A stretch of DNA of 64,000 nt from an uncultured Myxococcales bacterium. Lineage in GTDB: Bacteria > Myxococcota_A > UBA9042 > CAIXZC01. The position numbers and the translations under genes were made by a program. Within the stretch, counting starts at the first letter, position 1, and each line of letters begins with the position of its first letter. A model generated the notes under the pieces. It saw only the letters and a program-made list of their open reading frames with translations, was not told the DNA's origin and searched no databases. Location of the stretch: NCBI GenBank assembly GCA_903895725.1, contig CAITUV010000032.1, positions 90,760 through 154,759 on the forward strand. The letters are read 5' to 3'. Below are positions 51,106 through 58,496 of this stretch, piece by piece.

Positions 51106-52635
51106 CTAGGCCTGCTTCTCCCGGGCGGCCTGAGTTTTTCGGCGGTCGAGCTGATAGCGCTCGATCTTGCGGATGAGATTGCGTCGGGAGACGCCCAGCA
51201 GCTTGGCGGTGCGGGAGCGATTCCACCGGGTAGCGCCGAGCGCATCGAGGAGCATGGTCCGTTCGAGGGCCTCCAGCGCATCCGGCAGCGACACGGCACG
51301 CTCGGCACGCGGGGAGGCTCCTTCAGCAGGGGCGGCTCCGCCTCGCGGGGCTGCGGCAAGCCGGCGGGCGACGTCCTGCATTCCGACCTCTCGACGGCCT
51401 CGAGCGCTGGTGGCCATGGCCCGAACCTCCCCCTTGAGCTCCCAGAGGTTGCCCGGCCAGTCATGGCTCTGCAGAAGACGCAGCACGTCGCGGTTCACGT
51501 CGCTGGGGAAATCGGGGAACTGCCCTCGAAGCTGCAGCAGCATGTCGGCAACCAGGGAAGGCACGTCCTCCTTCCTACGGCGCAGCGGCGGGATGGAGAG
51601 CACCTCGCCCCGGAGGAAGGAGAGCACCTCGGGGCGAAGGGTTCCCATCTTCTCAAGAGCCTCGACGGGCAGTGCGGACCCGGCCAGGACCCGAGGAGGA
51701 GCCAGCCCCCCTTCGCCCCGGCCGTCGCACAGTCGGACAAAGACGTACTGGAGAAGCGAGGGAAGGGCCTCGACTCCATCGAAGTACACGGTCCCCCCCG
51801 CAGCGGCTTTCTCGAGATCGGTCGGCTCTCCGAATCGCCAGGATCGCCCCAGCACGAGGTTGGCCAGATCGGAGTATGGTGTGGAGTGGCAGTTGACCAC
51901 CGCAAACGGCTGGTTCCTGCGTCCCCCCAGGCCGTGCATCGCCCGGGCAGCGGTCTGCCGACCGGAGCCGAGCTCCCCGACGATGAAGACCGGGAAATCC
52001 TCCACCGCCAGTGAGCGCACGCGCTGTCTCAGGTCATTGACCACAGCGCTGTCTCCGACCAACCCGCGGACGTCATCCGCAGTGCTCTTCCTGTCCCCCG
52101 AACGACGCAGCTGCTTGCCGAAAAGCACGTCCACCTCCCGACTCAGAGTCGAGAGATGCGTCTGGAGCTTGCGCCGCAAGGGGGCTCCAAGCGAGGGAAT
52201 GACCTCGGGACCTCCCGTGGTCTCGGGGCGGACGCTCCGCTCCACGGCCAGCAAGGCCTGGTGGTCCGCCTCCTCCGTCTCTTCGTCGTAGACGAACGGC
52301 ACGCACATCAGCACGCCGGCCCCGGTCCGCATCCCGACCGGAACCACGAGCTGCCGGACCCCGGGGACCGGATTGAACCATCGAGGTCCGGTCCAGTCAG
52401 GGCTCGACACGAACATCGGCTGCAGGTGAGCCTCGACATCCCTCCTGTACTTGCGGCTGGCCAGCAGTGCACGGCTGAGCGCTGCCACTGACTCCGGGGC
52501 GGCAGCCGGAAACACGCAGTTCAACTCCCGATCGATGAAGCCGACGGTCACACCCCAGAGAGTGAACGCCAGCTCCATCGAGTGCCTGACTAGCGGGTTG
52601 GCGAAGAACTCGCCCAATTCTCGTCGTTCAGTCAT
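51106..52635 (-). CDS. Degenerate AAA+ (NtrC-like) regulator with Fis-type HTH
   Basis: 509 aa. N-terminal GAF-like sensor region (residues about 1-150), a central AAA+ domain and a C-terminal Fis-type helix-turn-helix ('RSRTAKLLGVSRRNLIRKIE'). The Walker A is 'GELGSGRQ' with Arg-Gln instead of Gly-Lys-Glu. The Walker B reads 'GGTVYFDGVEALP' where NtrC proteins have 'LDEI'. The GAFTGA sigma-54 loop is absent ('SDLANLVLG' at its place). ATP hydrolysis and sigma-54 activation are therefore doubtful. The start at 52635 overlaps the stop of the small lipoprotein gene (ATGA). Regulon unknown. Confidence 0.85.
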   Translation of the reverse strand: MTERRELGEFFANPLVRHSMELAFTLWGVTVGFIDRELNCVFPAAAPESVAALSRALLASRKYRRDVEAHLQPMFVSSPDWTGPRWFNPVPGVRQLVVPVGMRTGAGVLMCVPFVYDEETEEADHQALLAVERSVRPETTGGPEVIPSLGAPLRRKLQTHLSTLSREVDVLFGKQLRRSGDRKSTADDVRGLVGDSAVVNDLRQRVRSLAVEDFPVFIVGELGSGRQTAARAMHGLGGRRNQPFAVVNCHSTPYSDLANLVLGRSWRFGEPTDLEKAAAGGTVYFDGVEALPSLLQYVFVRLCDGRGEGGLAPPRVLAGSALPVEALEKMGTLRPEVLSFLRGEVLSIPPLRRRKEDVPSLVADMLLQLRGQFPDFPSDVNRDVLRLLQSHDWPGNLWELKGEVRAMATSARGRREVGMQDVARRLAAAPRGGAAPAEGASPRAERAVSLPDALEALERTMLLDALGATRWNRSRTAKLLGVSRRNLIRKIERYQLDRRKTQAAREKQA

Positions 52636-53039
52636 CGTTCCAGACAATACAGGGCCAGCGGTATCACGCTGCCTGCCCCCTTGGCTGTGCATTTCACGGT
52701 GCGCTTCCAGACCCATTCGTCCGAGCGAACCACGACCGTTGCCTCCTGATTCACGTCAATGGTGGCGCAAGGATACATGTAGCTGCCCGGCTCCACGGTC
52801 TCGCCCTGGAGACAACTCCCCACGGCAACCTCCGCCGCATCCACCTTGCCCTCGCAGTCCTTGGCCATGATCACCACCACCCCGCAGCGATCCTCCGGGC
52901 ACGAGTTCCCGTCACAAAGCCCGCAGTCCTCCAGGCAGAGGGGCTCTCCCTCCTGAAACGAACATGCCGCCACCAGCAGCACCGATGCGGTGATGCCAAA
53001 CCTCGCCACCCTCTTGAGCAACTCGCACCCCAACTCCAA
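52632..53039 (-). CDS. Small Cys-containing lipoprotein
   Basis: About 135 aa with a lipobox ('ASVLLVAACS'), a Cys-rich patch ('CLEDCGLCDGNSCPEDRC') and a short beta-rich end. No family recognised. The start is uncertain: the frame opens with TTG at 53039, and a TTG at 53021 with GGGG upstream is also possible. Coupled by an ATGA overlap to the AAA+ regulator downstream, so it may sense an envelope signal for it (inference). Confidence 0.65.
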   Translation of the reverse strand: MELGCELLKRVARFGITASVLLVAACSFQEGEPLCLEDCGLCDGNSCPEDRCGVVVIMAKDCEGKVDAAEVAVGSCLQGETVEPGSYMYPCATIDVNQEATVVVRSDEWVWKRTVKCTAKGAGSVIPLALYCLER

Positions 53040-53044
53040 AGTCC

Positions 53045-53073
53045 TTGAACCCCGACCGATACGCCACTACAAT
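53045..53073 (+). promoter_or_regulatory. Sigma-70-like promoter for tatA
   Basis: TTGAAC, 17-bp spacer, TACAAT, 38 bp before ATG 53112. Confidence 0.6.
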
Positions 53074-53111
53074 GCCATATCGCAGGTGACTGCACAAGGA
53101 GGAACCGATCC

Positions 53112-53342
53112 ATGCTTCCCAACCCCTTCCTGGCAACAATCTTCGGCCTGAGCACAGGCGAGCTGGTGGTCATCTTTCTCATCATTCTCCTGCTCTTCGG
53201 GGGGGCCAATCTCCCCAAGCTCACCCGTTCCCTGGGCAAGTCGGTCAAGGAATTCAAGAACGCCCTCAAGGAAGACGAGTCCAGTCCGGGGGACAAAGAG
53301 GACCCGTCCAAGACCCCGCCCCCTCCGTCCGACAAGGCCTGA
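53112..53342 (+). CDS. tatA: Twin-arginine translocase subunit TatA
   Basis: 76 aa, normal TatA size. Short N-terminal periplasmic end, one transmembrane helix ('GELVVIFLIILLLFGG'), a hinge and an amphipathic helix ('LPKLTRSLGKSVKEFKNAL'), then a charged Pro-rich tail. TatA forms the pore for export of folded proteins. An AGGAGG box precedes ATG 53112. No tatB or tatC in the window. Confidence 0.93.
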   Translation: MLPNPFLATIFGLSTGELVVIFLIILLLFGGANLPKLTRSLGKSVKEFKNALKEDESSPGDKEDPSKTPPPPSDKA

Positions 53343-53380
53343 TCGACTTTGGCGCCGCCCTCATGGGGTGCTCCGGTTAT

Positions 53381-53409
53381 TTGCCCATCCCAAGATCCCG
53401 TGATATAAG
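53381..53409 (+). promoter_or_regulatory. Candidate sigma-70 promoter for the LysM gene
   Basis: TTGCCC, 17-bp spacer, TATAAG, 41 bp before ATG 53451. Confidence 0.55.
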
Positions 53410-53450
53410 CATCGGAGAATGGGAGGAGTCCGTTTCCGGAGGTGGACGCA

Positions 53451-54365
53451 ATGAGAATGCTTGGCAGCGCGTTGGCAGGCTTGTCGCTTCTGGCGCTCCT
53501 CGCTGCAGGGGCCGCCGCATGCAGCAGCAAAGATTCCGATCAGGTCAAGGTCACGCTGGTCGATGCCCGCTCCACCCCGCAACCCTCCCCCAACCAGGGG
53601 ATCGTGCTCAAGCCGGGAGAGGATGCCGGCAGCATCGGCCTGGCCGACGAGCCCGACCTGACTGCGGAGCGCCTTGCCCTCCAGGTCAAGCAGGAGCGCT
53701 TCATCGTCGCCAAGCCTGGCGAGACGATCCGACTCTACTCCGACTGGAGCGGAATCCCGGTCGAGGAGCTCAAGCTCCTCAACGACGACAAGCTCCCCAA
53801 CTTCGGCCAGAAGTACGTCCTGTCGCTGACCGCCTCCGAGATCACGGACTTCGAGCGAAAGCGCCAGGAGTACTGGGGAGCTCGAAAACAAGAGATGTAC
53901 GACAAATACAATATCACAACAACTGAATACCAAATAAAGAAGAACGATACACTTGATGGCGTTTCAAGAAAATATGACGTTCCCCTTTGGTTCCTCATGA
54001 TGCACAACGATGCCGTGGATCCCTACCGACTTTCCCCGGGCACGCGCCTGATGATTCCGCGGCTGGAGGCTCGTGCGGCAGCGGAGAAGGCTGAAGCCCC
54101 GGAGGCGGGCGATGAGGCGATCTCGGAAGAGGATGCCAGCGAGGTCTTCCCGGTCATCGTCAAGAAGGGGGAGACGGTGGGGCTCTACGCCAAGTGGGGC
54201 CAGGTCACGGTGACCGACATCAAGAGGGCCAACCGCCATGTCACAACGCTCGACAAGGTGCGAATCGGCGACACCATCAACCTTCCGCTGACCGCCAAGC
54301 AGTTCAAGCGCTTCCAGCAGCTCCGCCAGGAGTACCAGGCCGGCCGCGAGGCCCCTGCTCAGTAG
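53451..54365 (+). CDS. LysM-repeat lipoprotein
   Basis: 304 aa from ATG 53451 (GGAGGT box 7 bases upstream). Lipoprotein signal ('LALLAAGAAACSS'). Three LysM-like repeats: residues about 80-125 ('FIVAKPGETIRLYSDWSGIP'), about 162-205 ('YQIKKNDTLDGVSRKYDVP') and about 235-280 ('VIVKKGETVGLYAKWGQVT'). LysM binds peptidoglycan glycan, so the protein likely sits in the outer membrane facing the wall. No hydrolase domain, so it may be an adaptor. Codons 146-178 or so (53886-53983) are AT-rich, covering the start of the second repeat. Confidence 0.85.
   Translation: MRMLGSALAGLSLLALLAAGAAACSSKDSDQVKVTLVDARSTPQPSPNQGIVLKPGEDAGSIGLADEPDLTAERLALQVKQERFIVAKPGETIRLYSDWSGIPVEELKLLNDDKLPNFGQKYVLSLTASEITDFERKRQEYWGARKQEMYDKYNITTTEYQIKKNDTLDGVSRKYDVPLWFLMMHNDAVDPYRLSPGTRLMIPRLEARAAAEKAEAPEAGDEAISEEDASEVFPVIVKKGETVGLYAKWGQVTVTDIKRANRHVTTLDKVRIGDTINLPLTAKQFKRFQQLRQEYQAGREAPAQ
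53886..53983. other. AT-rich coding patch (d)
   Basis: About 98 bp of AT-ending codons (ACA, ACT, CAA, ATA, TCA, AGA, AAA, TAT) in the LysM gene, in frame, with GC-rich flanks. Confidence 0.75.
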
Positions 54366-54462
54366 GATTTCCCGACTTCGCCTTGCTCCTCGTTTCGGCT
54401 GAGAACCGGCTGGGCCCCGGGGGATTGTCCTGCTGTGGGGCCCGATGCGCACCGACTGTGGG

Positions 54463-55551
54463 CTAGCGGGCTTTCGCGTGCACGGCGGCGGCAAGGTTGT
54501 ACAGGGCCGTGTCGCTGCAAACTTCGGTGTGGCAGGAGAGGACGAGCACCATGGCCCGGTCCGGCTCGAGGAAGGTCAGTGCGTTGACCTGGTTGCGATA
54601 GGAGAAGAACAGGTTGCTGACGAACATGCCCTTGAGCTCCTTGGCGTTGGGCTGGGTAGAGAACAGCTCGTTCCACTTCTCGAGCGACTGGGCGTACTGG
54701 TCGAAGTCGTGGACCTGCAGGGCAACAAACTGGGCGGTTCCGGGCCTGCGATAAATGAGGCTGTTGTAAACCTCGCTGGGTGCGATGCCTGGAATCGGGC
54801 CGTACGAGATCCATCCCTTCTCCGAGAGGTGCTGGTTCAGGTCCGCAATGGAGAGCAGCTTGGACACGGCGGTCCTCACCGGGGGGGCAACGACCGGGTT
54901 TGCGGGCGGCACGGGTTTGCCACCGTCCGGGCCGGCAGCGCTGCCTGCAGCGGGGTCAACACCGGTCCCGGCGGTTCCGGCTCCCTCGGCGGCGACGGCA
55001 GTGCCCGGGGCGGTTCCGGCTCCCTCGGCGGCGACGGCAGTGCCCGGGGCGGTTCCGGCCCCCTCGGCGGCGACGGCAGTGCCCGGGGCGGCTCCGGCCC
55101 CATCGGCGGCGACGGCAGTGCCCGGGGCGGCTCCGGCCCCGGCAACGGCAGCGGCAGCTGCTTCTCCCTCGGAGTGTGAGCCGGCGGTCCTGGCCGCGGC
55201 ATCGGTCCCCACGGGGCTTTCGGCTGCCGGAGCGGCCGCATCGGACGACTCCGTTGCTGCGCCGCTGCCCGCCTTGTCGTTCCCCGCAGAGGCTGATTCC
55301 TCCTTGCCCCCGGAGGCGTGGGTCTTCTTCTGCTTCTTCTCTCTTCTGTCCTTCTTCATCTTCTTCTTGCGGGGCTTCTTGGCGGTCTTGCCCCTCTCGA
55401 CGTCAGGAGCGGTGGCAGCGGAGGCTGCATCGGCAGGAGCGGCAGCGGCGGCATCCGCCACGACATCGGCGGCGTCTCCCTTCTTCTTGCACCCCGAACT
55501 CCACACCGCGACGAGCAGGCAGGCCAGCAGGAGAGAGAACCTGGAAGTCAT
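54463..55551 (-). CDS. Ala-rich lipoprotein with tandem repeats, end of microcompartment operon
   Basis: 362 aa from ATG 55551 (GAGGT box). Lipoprotein signal ('ACLLVAVWSSGC'). Residues about 20-215 are low-complexity: Ala/Asp, then a Lys/Arg cluster ('KKPRKKKMKKDRREKKQKK'), then Ala/Gly/Thr repeats of 13 residues (39-bp DNA units). The C-terminal 120 residues are globular ('GWISYGPIPGIAPSEVYN', 'VLVLSCHTEVCSD') and unknown to me. It starts 13 bp after the BMC-T stop, so it is probably co-transcribed, although a lipoprotein has no obvious role in a cytoplasmic shell. Confidence 0.78.
   Translation of the reverse strand: MTSRFSLLLACLLVAVWSSGCKKKGDAADVVADAAAAAPADAASAATAPDVERGKTAKKPRKKKMKKDRREKKQKKTHASGGKEESASAGNDKAGSGAATESSDAAAPAAESPVGTDAAARTAGSHSEGEAAAAAVAGAGAAPGTAVAADGAGAAPGTAVAAEGAGTAPGTAVAAEGAGTAPGTAVAAEGAGTAGTGVDPAAGSAAGPDGGKPVPPANPVVAPPVRTAVSKLLSIADLNQHLSEKGWISYGPIPGIAPSEVYNSLIYRRPGTAQFVALQVHDFDQYAQSLEKWNELFSTQPNAKELKGMFVSNLFFSYRNQVNALTFLEPDRAMVLVLSCHTEVCSDTALYNLAAAVHAKAR
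54971..55141. repeat. 39-bp tandem repeats in the Ala-rich lipoprotein gene
   Basis: Four full units start at 54971, 55010, 55049 and 55088, with a partial fifth at 55127. They encode 13-residue units of the type 'GTAPGTAVAAEGA' and keep the frame. Confidence 0.9.
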
Positions 55552-55564
55552 GAGATACCTCGAG

Positions 55565-56122
55565 TTACCAGATGAAATCGGCAAAGTCGGGGGCGGGCCG
55601 CGGGATCACCTCGGTGCGCACGAGCTGACTTTGCGCCAGGATTCCCCGGCCGGCTTCGAGCGAGGCTTCGACGTCGTGCAGGAGGCCGGAGACGATGTAA
55701 TAGGCCTTGCCGCCGATCCCTGAGGCGAGCCGAAGCTCAAGCAGAGCCACCTCGGCAGCCTTGCAAGCGGCGTCGGCGGAGAGCAGCGTGGCCGCCACGG
55801 TGAACGTCTCAACGATCCCGATGGAATCCACGTTGGCGGGCTTGTCGACGCGAAGGAGCGCGGCCAGGAGTGCGTGATGGGCCCCCGGAAGGAAGAGGCG
55901 GTCGACCAGGGTATCCCCGGCGGCCTCGATACCGGCCCTGAACGACTCGTCGACCTCGGCGACCTCTCCCCAGAAGACGGTGATGTAGCGCCCCGGCGAG
56001 ATCGGTTTGGAGGCAACCAGCTTGACCGGGGCCTTCTTGACGCAGGCGTCGGAGACGACCATACCCCGGGCAATGCTGGAGACCTCGATGAGGGCCAGGG
56101 CGGGGAAGAAGCTCAAGGGCAT
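55565..56122 (-). CDS. Bacterial microcompartment shell protein, tandem-domain (BMC-T)
   Basis: 185 aa with two BMC folds in tandem: 'ALALIEVSSIARGMVVSDAC...' (residues about 8-90) and 'SIGIVETFTVAATLLSADAAC...' (about 98-180). Such proteins form trimeric pseudohexamers, often with a gated pore. No C-terminal Cys motif for an Fe-S cluster is visible, unlike PduT. Downstream of the aldehyde dehydrogenase by 81 bp. Confidence 0.9.
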   Translation of the reverse strand: MPLSFFPALALIEVSSIARGMVVSDACVKKAPVKLVASKPISPGRYITVFWGEVAEVDESFRAGIEAAGDTLVDRLFLPGAHHALLAALLRVDKPANVDSIGIVETFTVAATLLSADAACKAAEVALLELRLASGIGGKAYYIVSGLLHDVEASLEAGRGILAQSQLVRTEVIPRPAPDFADFIW

Positions 56123-56203
56123 GCCCTCCGCCTCTCCGGGAGGCCACGGCTCGAGATGTCACGAGCGCTCACGATGGCAGCCGGGGTCACGAGCTCTCCT
56201 CCG

Positions 56204-57654
56204 CTACACGATCCGGAAGTAGTCCTTCAGCACGCACCGCCGCTCGCGGGTGAAGTGGCGGGCGTAGGTGAGTCCCTCGCCGGTGGGGCTGGCGATGGTG
56301 AAGGACGGATAGCCCTCGCCCCCCAGCCCGAGGCCGGCGTAGGACGGAGCGTTCTTCACGAAGATGGAGCAGTCCATGAGCCGCGCCATCCGGTGCATGT
56401 TGTCAATATTGGTCGAGTGGATCACCGCGGTGTGGCGGAAGTTGTGCTCGACCCTTCGGGCCATGTCGATCCCTTCGTCCGCCGAGTTGACCCGGACCAG
56501 GGGGATGACCGGCATGAGCAGCTCGTGCTGCACGAACGGGTGCTTCTCGTCGACCTCACAGACGATGATCCGGGGGTCGCCCGAGACCTCGACGCCCATG
56601 TGCTTGAGGATATAGGAGGCATCCTTGCCGACATAGGCCTTGTTGGCGCCGTTCTTCTCCACCACCAGCTTCTCGAGGCGGGGGATCAGGTTGTCACGCA
56701 GCAGGAAGGCCGAGTTGGCGGCCAGGTGCTGCTTGAGCTTGTCGGCAATCGACTTGACCGCGATGATCTCCTTCTCGACGACGCACACGATGTTGTTGTC
56801 GAGGGAGGCCCCCATCACGATGGACCGGCCGGCCCGCTCGAGGTGGGCCGTCTCGTCCACGACCGCGGGCGGGTTTCCCGGGCCGGCGGCGATGACCTTC
56901 TTCTTCTTGCTCATCGCCACGTCGACGACACCGGGACCGCCGGTCACGACCAGCAGGTTGATTCCGGGGTGCTCCATGAGTTGATTGGCCGACTGGATCG
57001 TGGGCTCCGCCACCACGGTGAGCAGGTTCTCCGGTCCGCCGACGGACAGGATGGCCTGGTTCAGCATGCGAATGAGGTGGTTGGAGATCTCCTTGGCCGT
57101 GGGGTGGGTGTTGAAGACCACGGCATTGCCGCCGGCGATCATCCCGATGGCGTTGCAGATGATCGTCTCGGTGGCATTGGTGCACGGAGTGATGCTCCCG
57201 ATGACTCCATACGGGGCCCTCTCCATGATGGTCAGCCCGTTGTCACCGGACCACCCCGTCGGGGAGAGGCTGTCGATTCCGGGGGTCCGCTCGAATGCGA
57301 GCGTATTCTTGTTGATCTTGTCCTCGACACGGCCCATGGCGGTTTCTTCGACCGTACGCTTGGACAAGTCGACGACGTTGCGTCGGCAGACCTCGCGGAT
57401 GGCCTCGATGACCTTGCCACGCATCTCGAGGGTCTGGCAGTGCATGTGCTCGAAGGCGAGCCGTGCGGCCTTGACCGCGGAATCGACGTCAGAGAACACG
57501 CCGTACTTCCCGGCCCTGGGCACCAGGATGGTGGGGCCGGCGGGAACCGGGGTGCTCCCCGAGGTGAGGGAGATGCCGCGGGTGCAGGCCCCTGCTTGAC
57601 CGCCTGCATGACCTTCTCGACGATCTCCTGGATCTTTCCCTCGTCCAGTTGCAT
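56204..57654 (-). CDS. CoA-acylating aldehyde dehydrogenase (PduP/EutE-like), frameshifted near the N terminus
   Basis: Converts an aldehyde to acyl-CoA with NAD inside microcompartments. The catalytic frame shows 'GSITPCTNATETIICNAIGM', 'LLVVTGGPGVVDVAM' and a family C terminus. The ATG at 57654 has a GAGAGG box and opens a typical encapsulation helix, 'GKIQEIVEKVMQAVKQ'. But that frame differs from the catalytic one: after about residue 22 the two join only if one G is added to the CCCC/GGGG run at 57589-57592, or by a -1 slip there. Likely a one-base deletion or sequencing error; programmed shifting is less likely. Reading only the catalytic frame would need a TTG at 57661 and would lose the targeting peptide. 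Confidence 0.85.
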
Positions 57655-57665
57655 CGGTCAACCTC

Positions 57666-57995
57666 TCAGTCCGCGACCGGGTCGAACCTTCCGGACCGGT
57701 CCTCGTCGAACTTGCTGTACCTGTTCTGGCCCATGATGTCGAAGCTGTCGACGATGGCCATGATGGTGGCGTCCACCGGACGGTTATTGGTCGCGGTAGT
57801 CTGGCGCGCCGAGCTTCCGGACGCGTAGAGGACCACCTCTCCCATTCCGGCGCCGACCGCGTCGGCCGCCACGACGAATTTCTCCGACTCCACCAGGTTG
57901 CAGTCGATCTGCTTGACCAGCAGGAACTTGAGCCCCACGAGCTCCTCGTCCTTGCGGGTGGAGACCACGGTGCCTACGACTCTGCCCATCAGCAT
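57666..57995 (-). CDS. eutN: Microcompartment vertex protein (BMC-P, EutN/CcmL)
   Basis: 109 aa, slightly longer than usual. '[20 protein letters not shown]' at the N terminus and '[20 protein letters not shown]' are family hallmarks, as is '[12 protein letters not shown]' near the end. Pentamers cap the shell vertices. It lies 11 bp upstream of the aldehyde dehydrogenase. Confidence 0.93.
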   Translation of the reverse strand: MLMGRVVGTVVSTRKDEELVGLKFLLVKQIDCNLVESEKFVVAADAVGAGMGEVVLYASGSSARQTTATNNRPVDATIMAIVDSFDIMGQNRYSKFDEDRSGRFDPVAD

Positions 57996-58068
57996 GGCAT
58001 CCCCCTGCCGTCAGTAAGGCCCTTCCATTGCGGGTCCCCGAGGGGACCGTTCGGCCGCCGGGGAACGA

Positions 58069-58374
58069 CTAGCCCTTCGTCTTGGCAAGGTCCTCGGGAC
58101 GGCGTCCCAGCGGAAGGACGGCGTCGATGTTGGCATGCGGCCGCGGGATCACGTGGACCGACACCAGCTCGCCAACGCGCTCGGCCTGACGGGCACCGGC
58201 CTCGACGGCTGCCTTGACCGCTGCAACATCGCCACGAACGATGGCGGTGGTGTAGCCGCCGCCGATCTTCTCATAGTGCACGAGCTCGACCTTGGCCGCC
58301 TTGACCATGGCGTCCGATGCCTCGACCATTGCGACGAATCCTTTCGTTTCAATCATTCCAAGGGCGTCAGCCAT
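58069..58374 (-). CDS. Microcompartment hexamer shell protein (BMC-H)
   Basis: 101 aa, standard single BMC domain ('[20 protein letters not shown]', '[14 protein letters not shown]', '[13 protein letters not shown]'). It tiles the facets of the shell. ATG 58374 follows an AGGAGG box. First gene of the locus, with a promoter upstream. Confidence 0.95.
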   Translation of the reverse strand: MADALGMIETKGFVAMVEASDAMVKAAKVELVHYEKIGGGYTTAIVRGDVAAVKAAVEAGARQAERVGELVSVHVIPRPHANIDAVLPLGRRPEDLAKTKG

Positions 58375-58434
58375 CTTCCGTATCCTCCTTGAGTCATCCA
58401 TCGCGACGCGGGTCCCGCCCGCGTAGTAGCGGCG

Positions 58435-58463
58435 AATCTAACACGCACGCGCGGGCAATGCAA
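58435..58463 (-). promoter_or_regulatory. Sigma-70-like promoter for the microcompartment locus
   Basis: On the minus strand TTGCAT, 17-bp spacer, TAGATT, about 60 bp upstream of ATG 58374. Confidence 0.55.
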
Positions 58464-58496
58464 GGGACAAGAGTCCGGTTGAGAGAACTTTCCTCG

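Noticed and set aside
54407..54455. GGGCCCC/GGGGCCC inverted repeat as terminator between convergent genes
   Set aside because: The loop is long (about 18 bases) and no T-run follows on either strand.
57232..57654. Separate short gene encoding the targeting peptide
   Set aside because: After the helix the frame gives Pro/Ser-rich nonsense that overlaps the catalytic domain. A frameshift in one gene explains it better.
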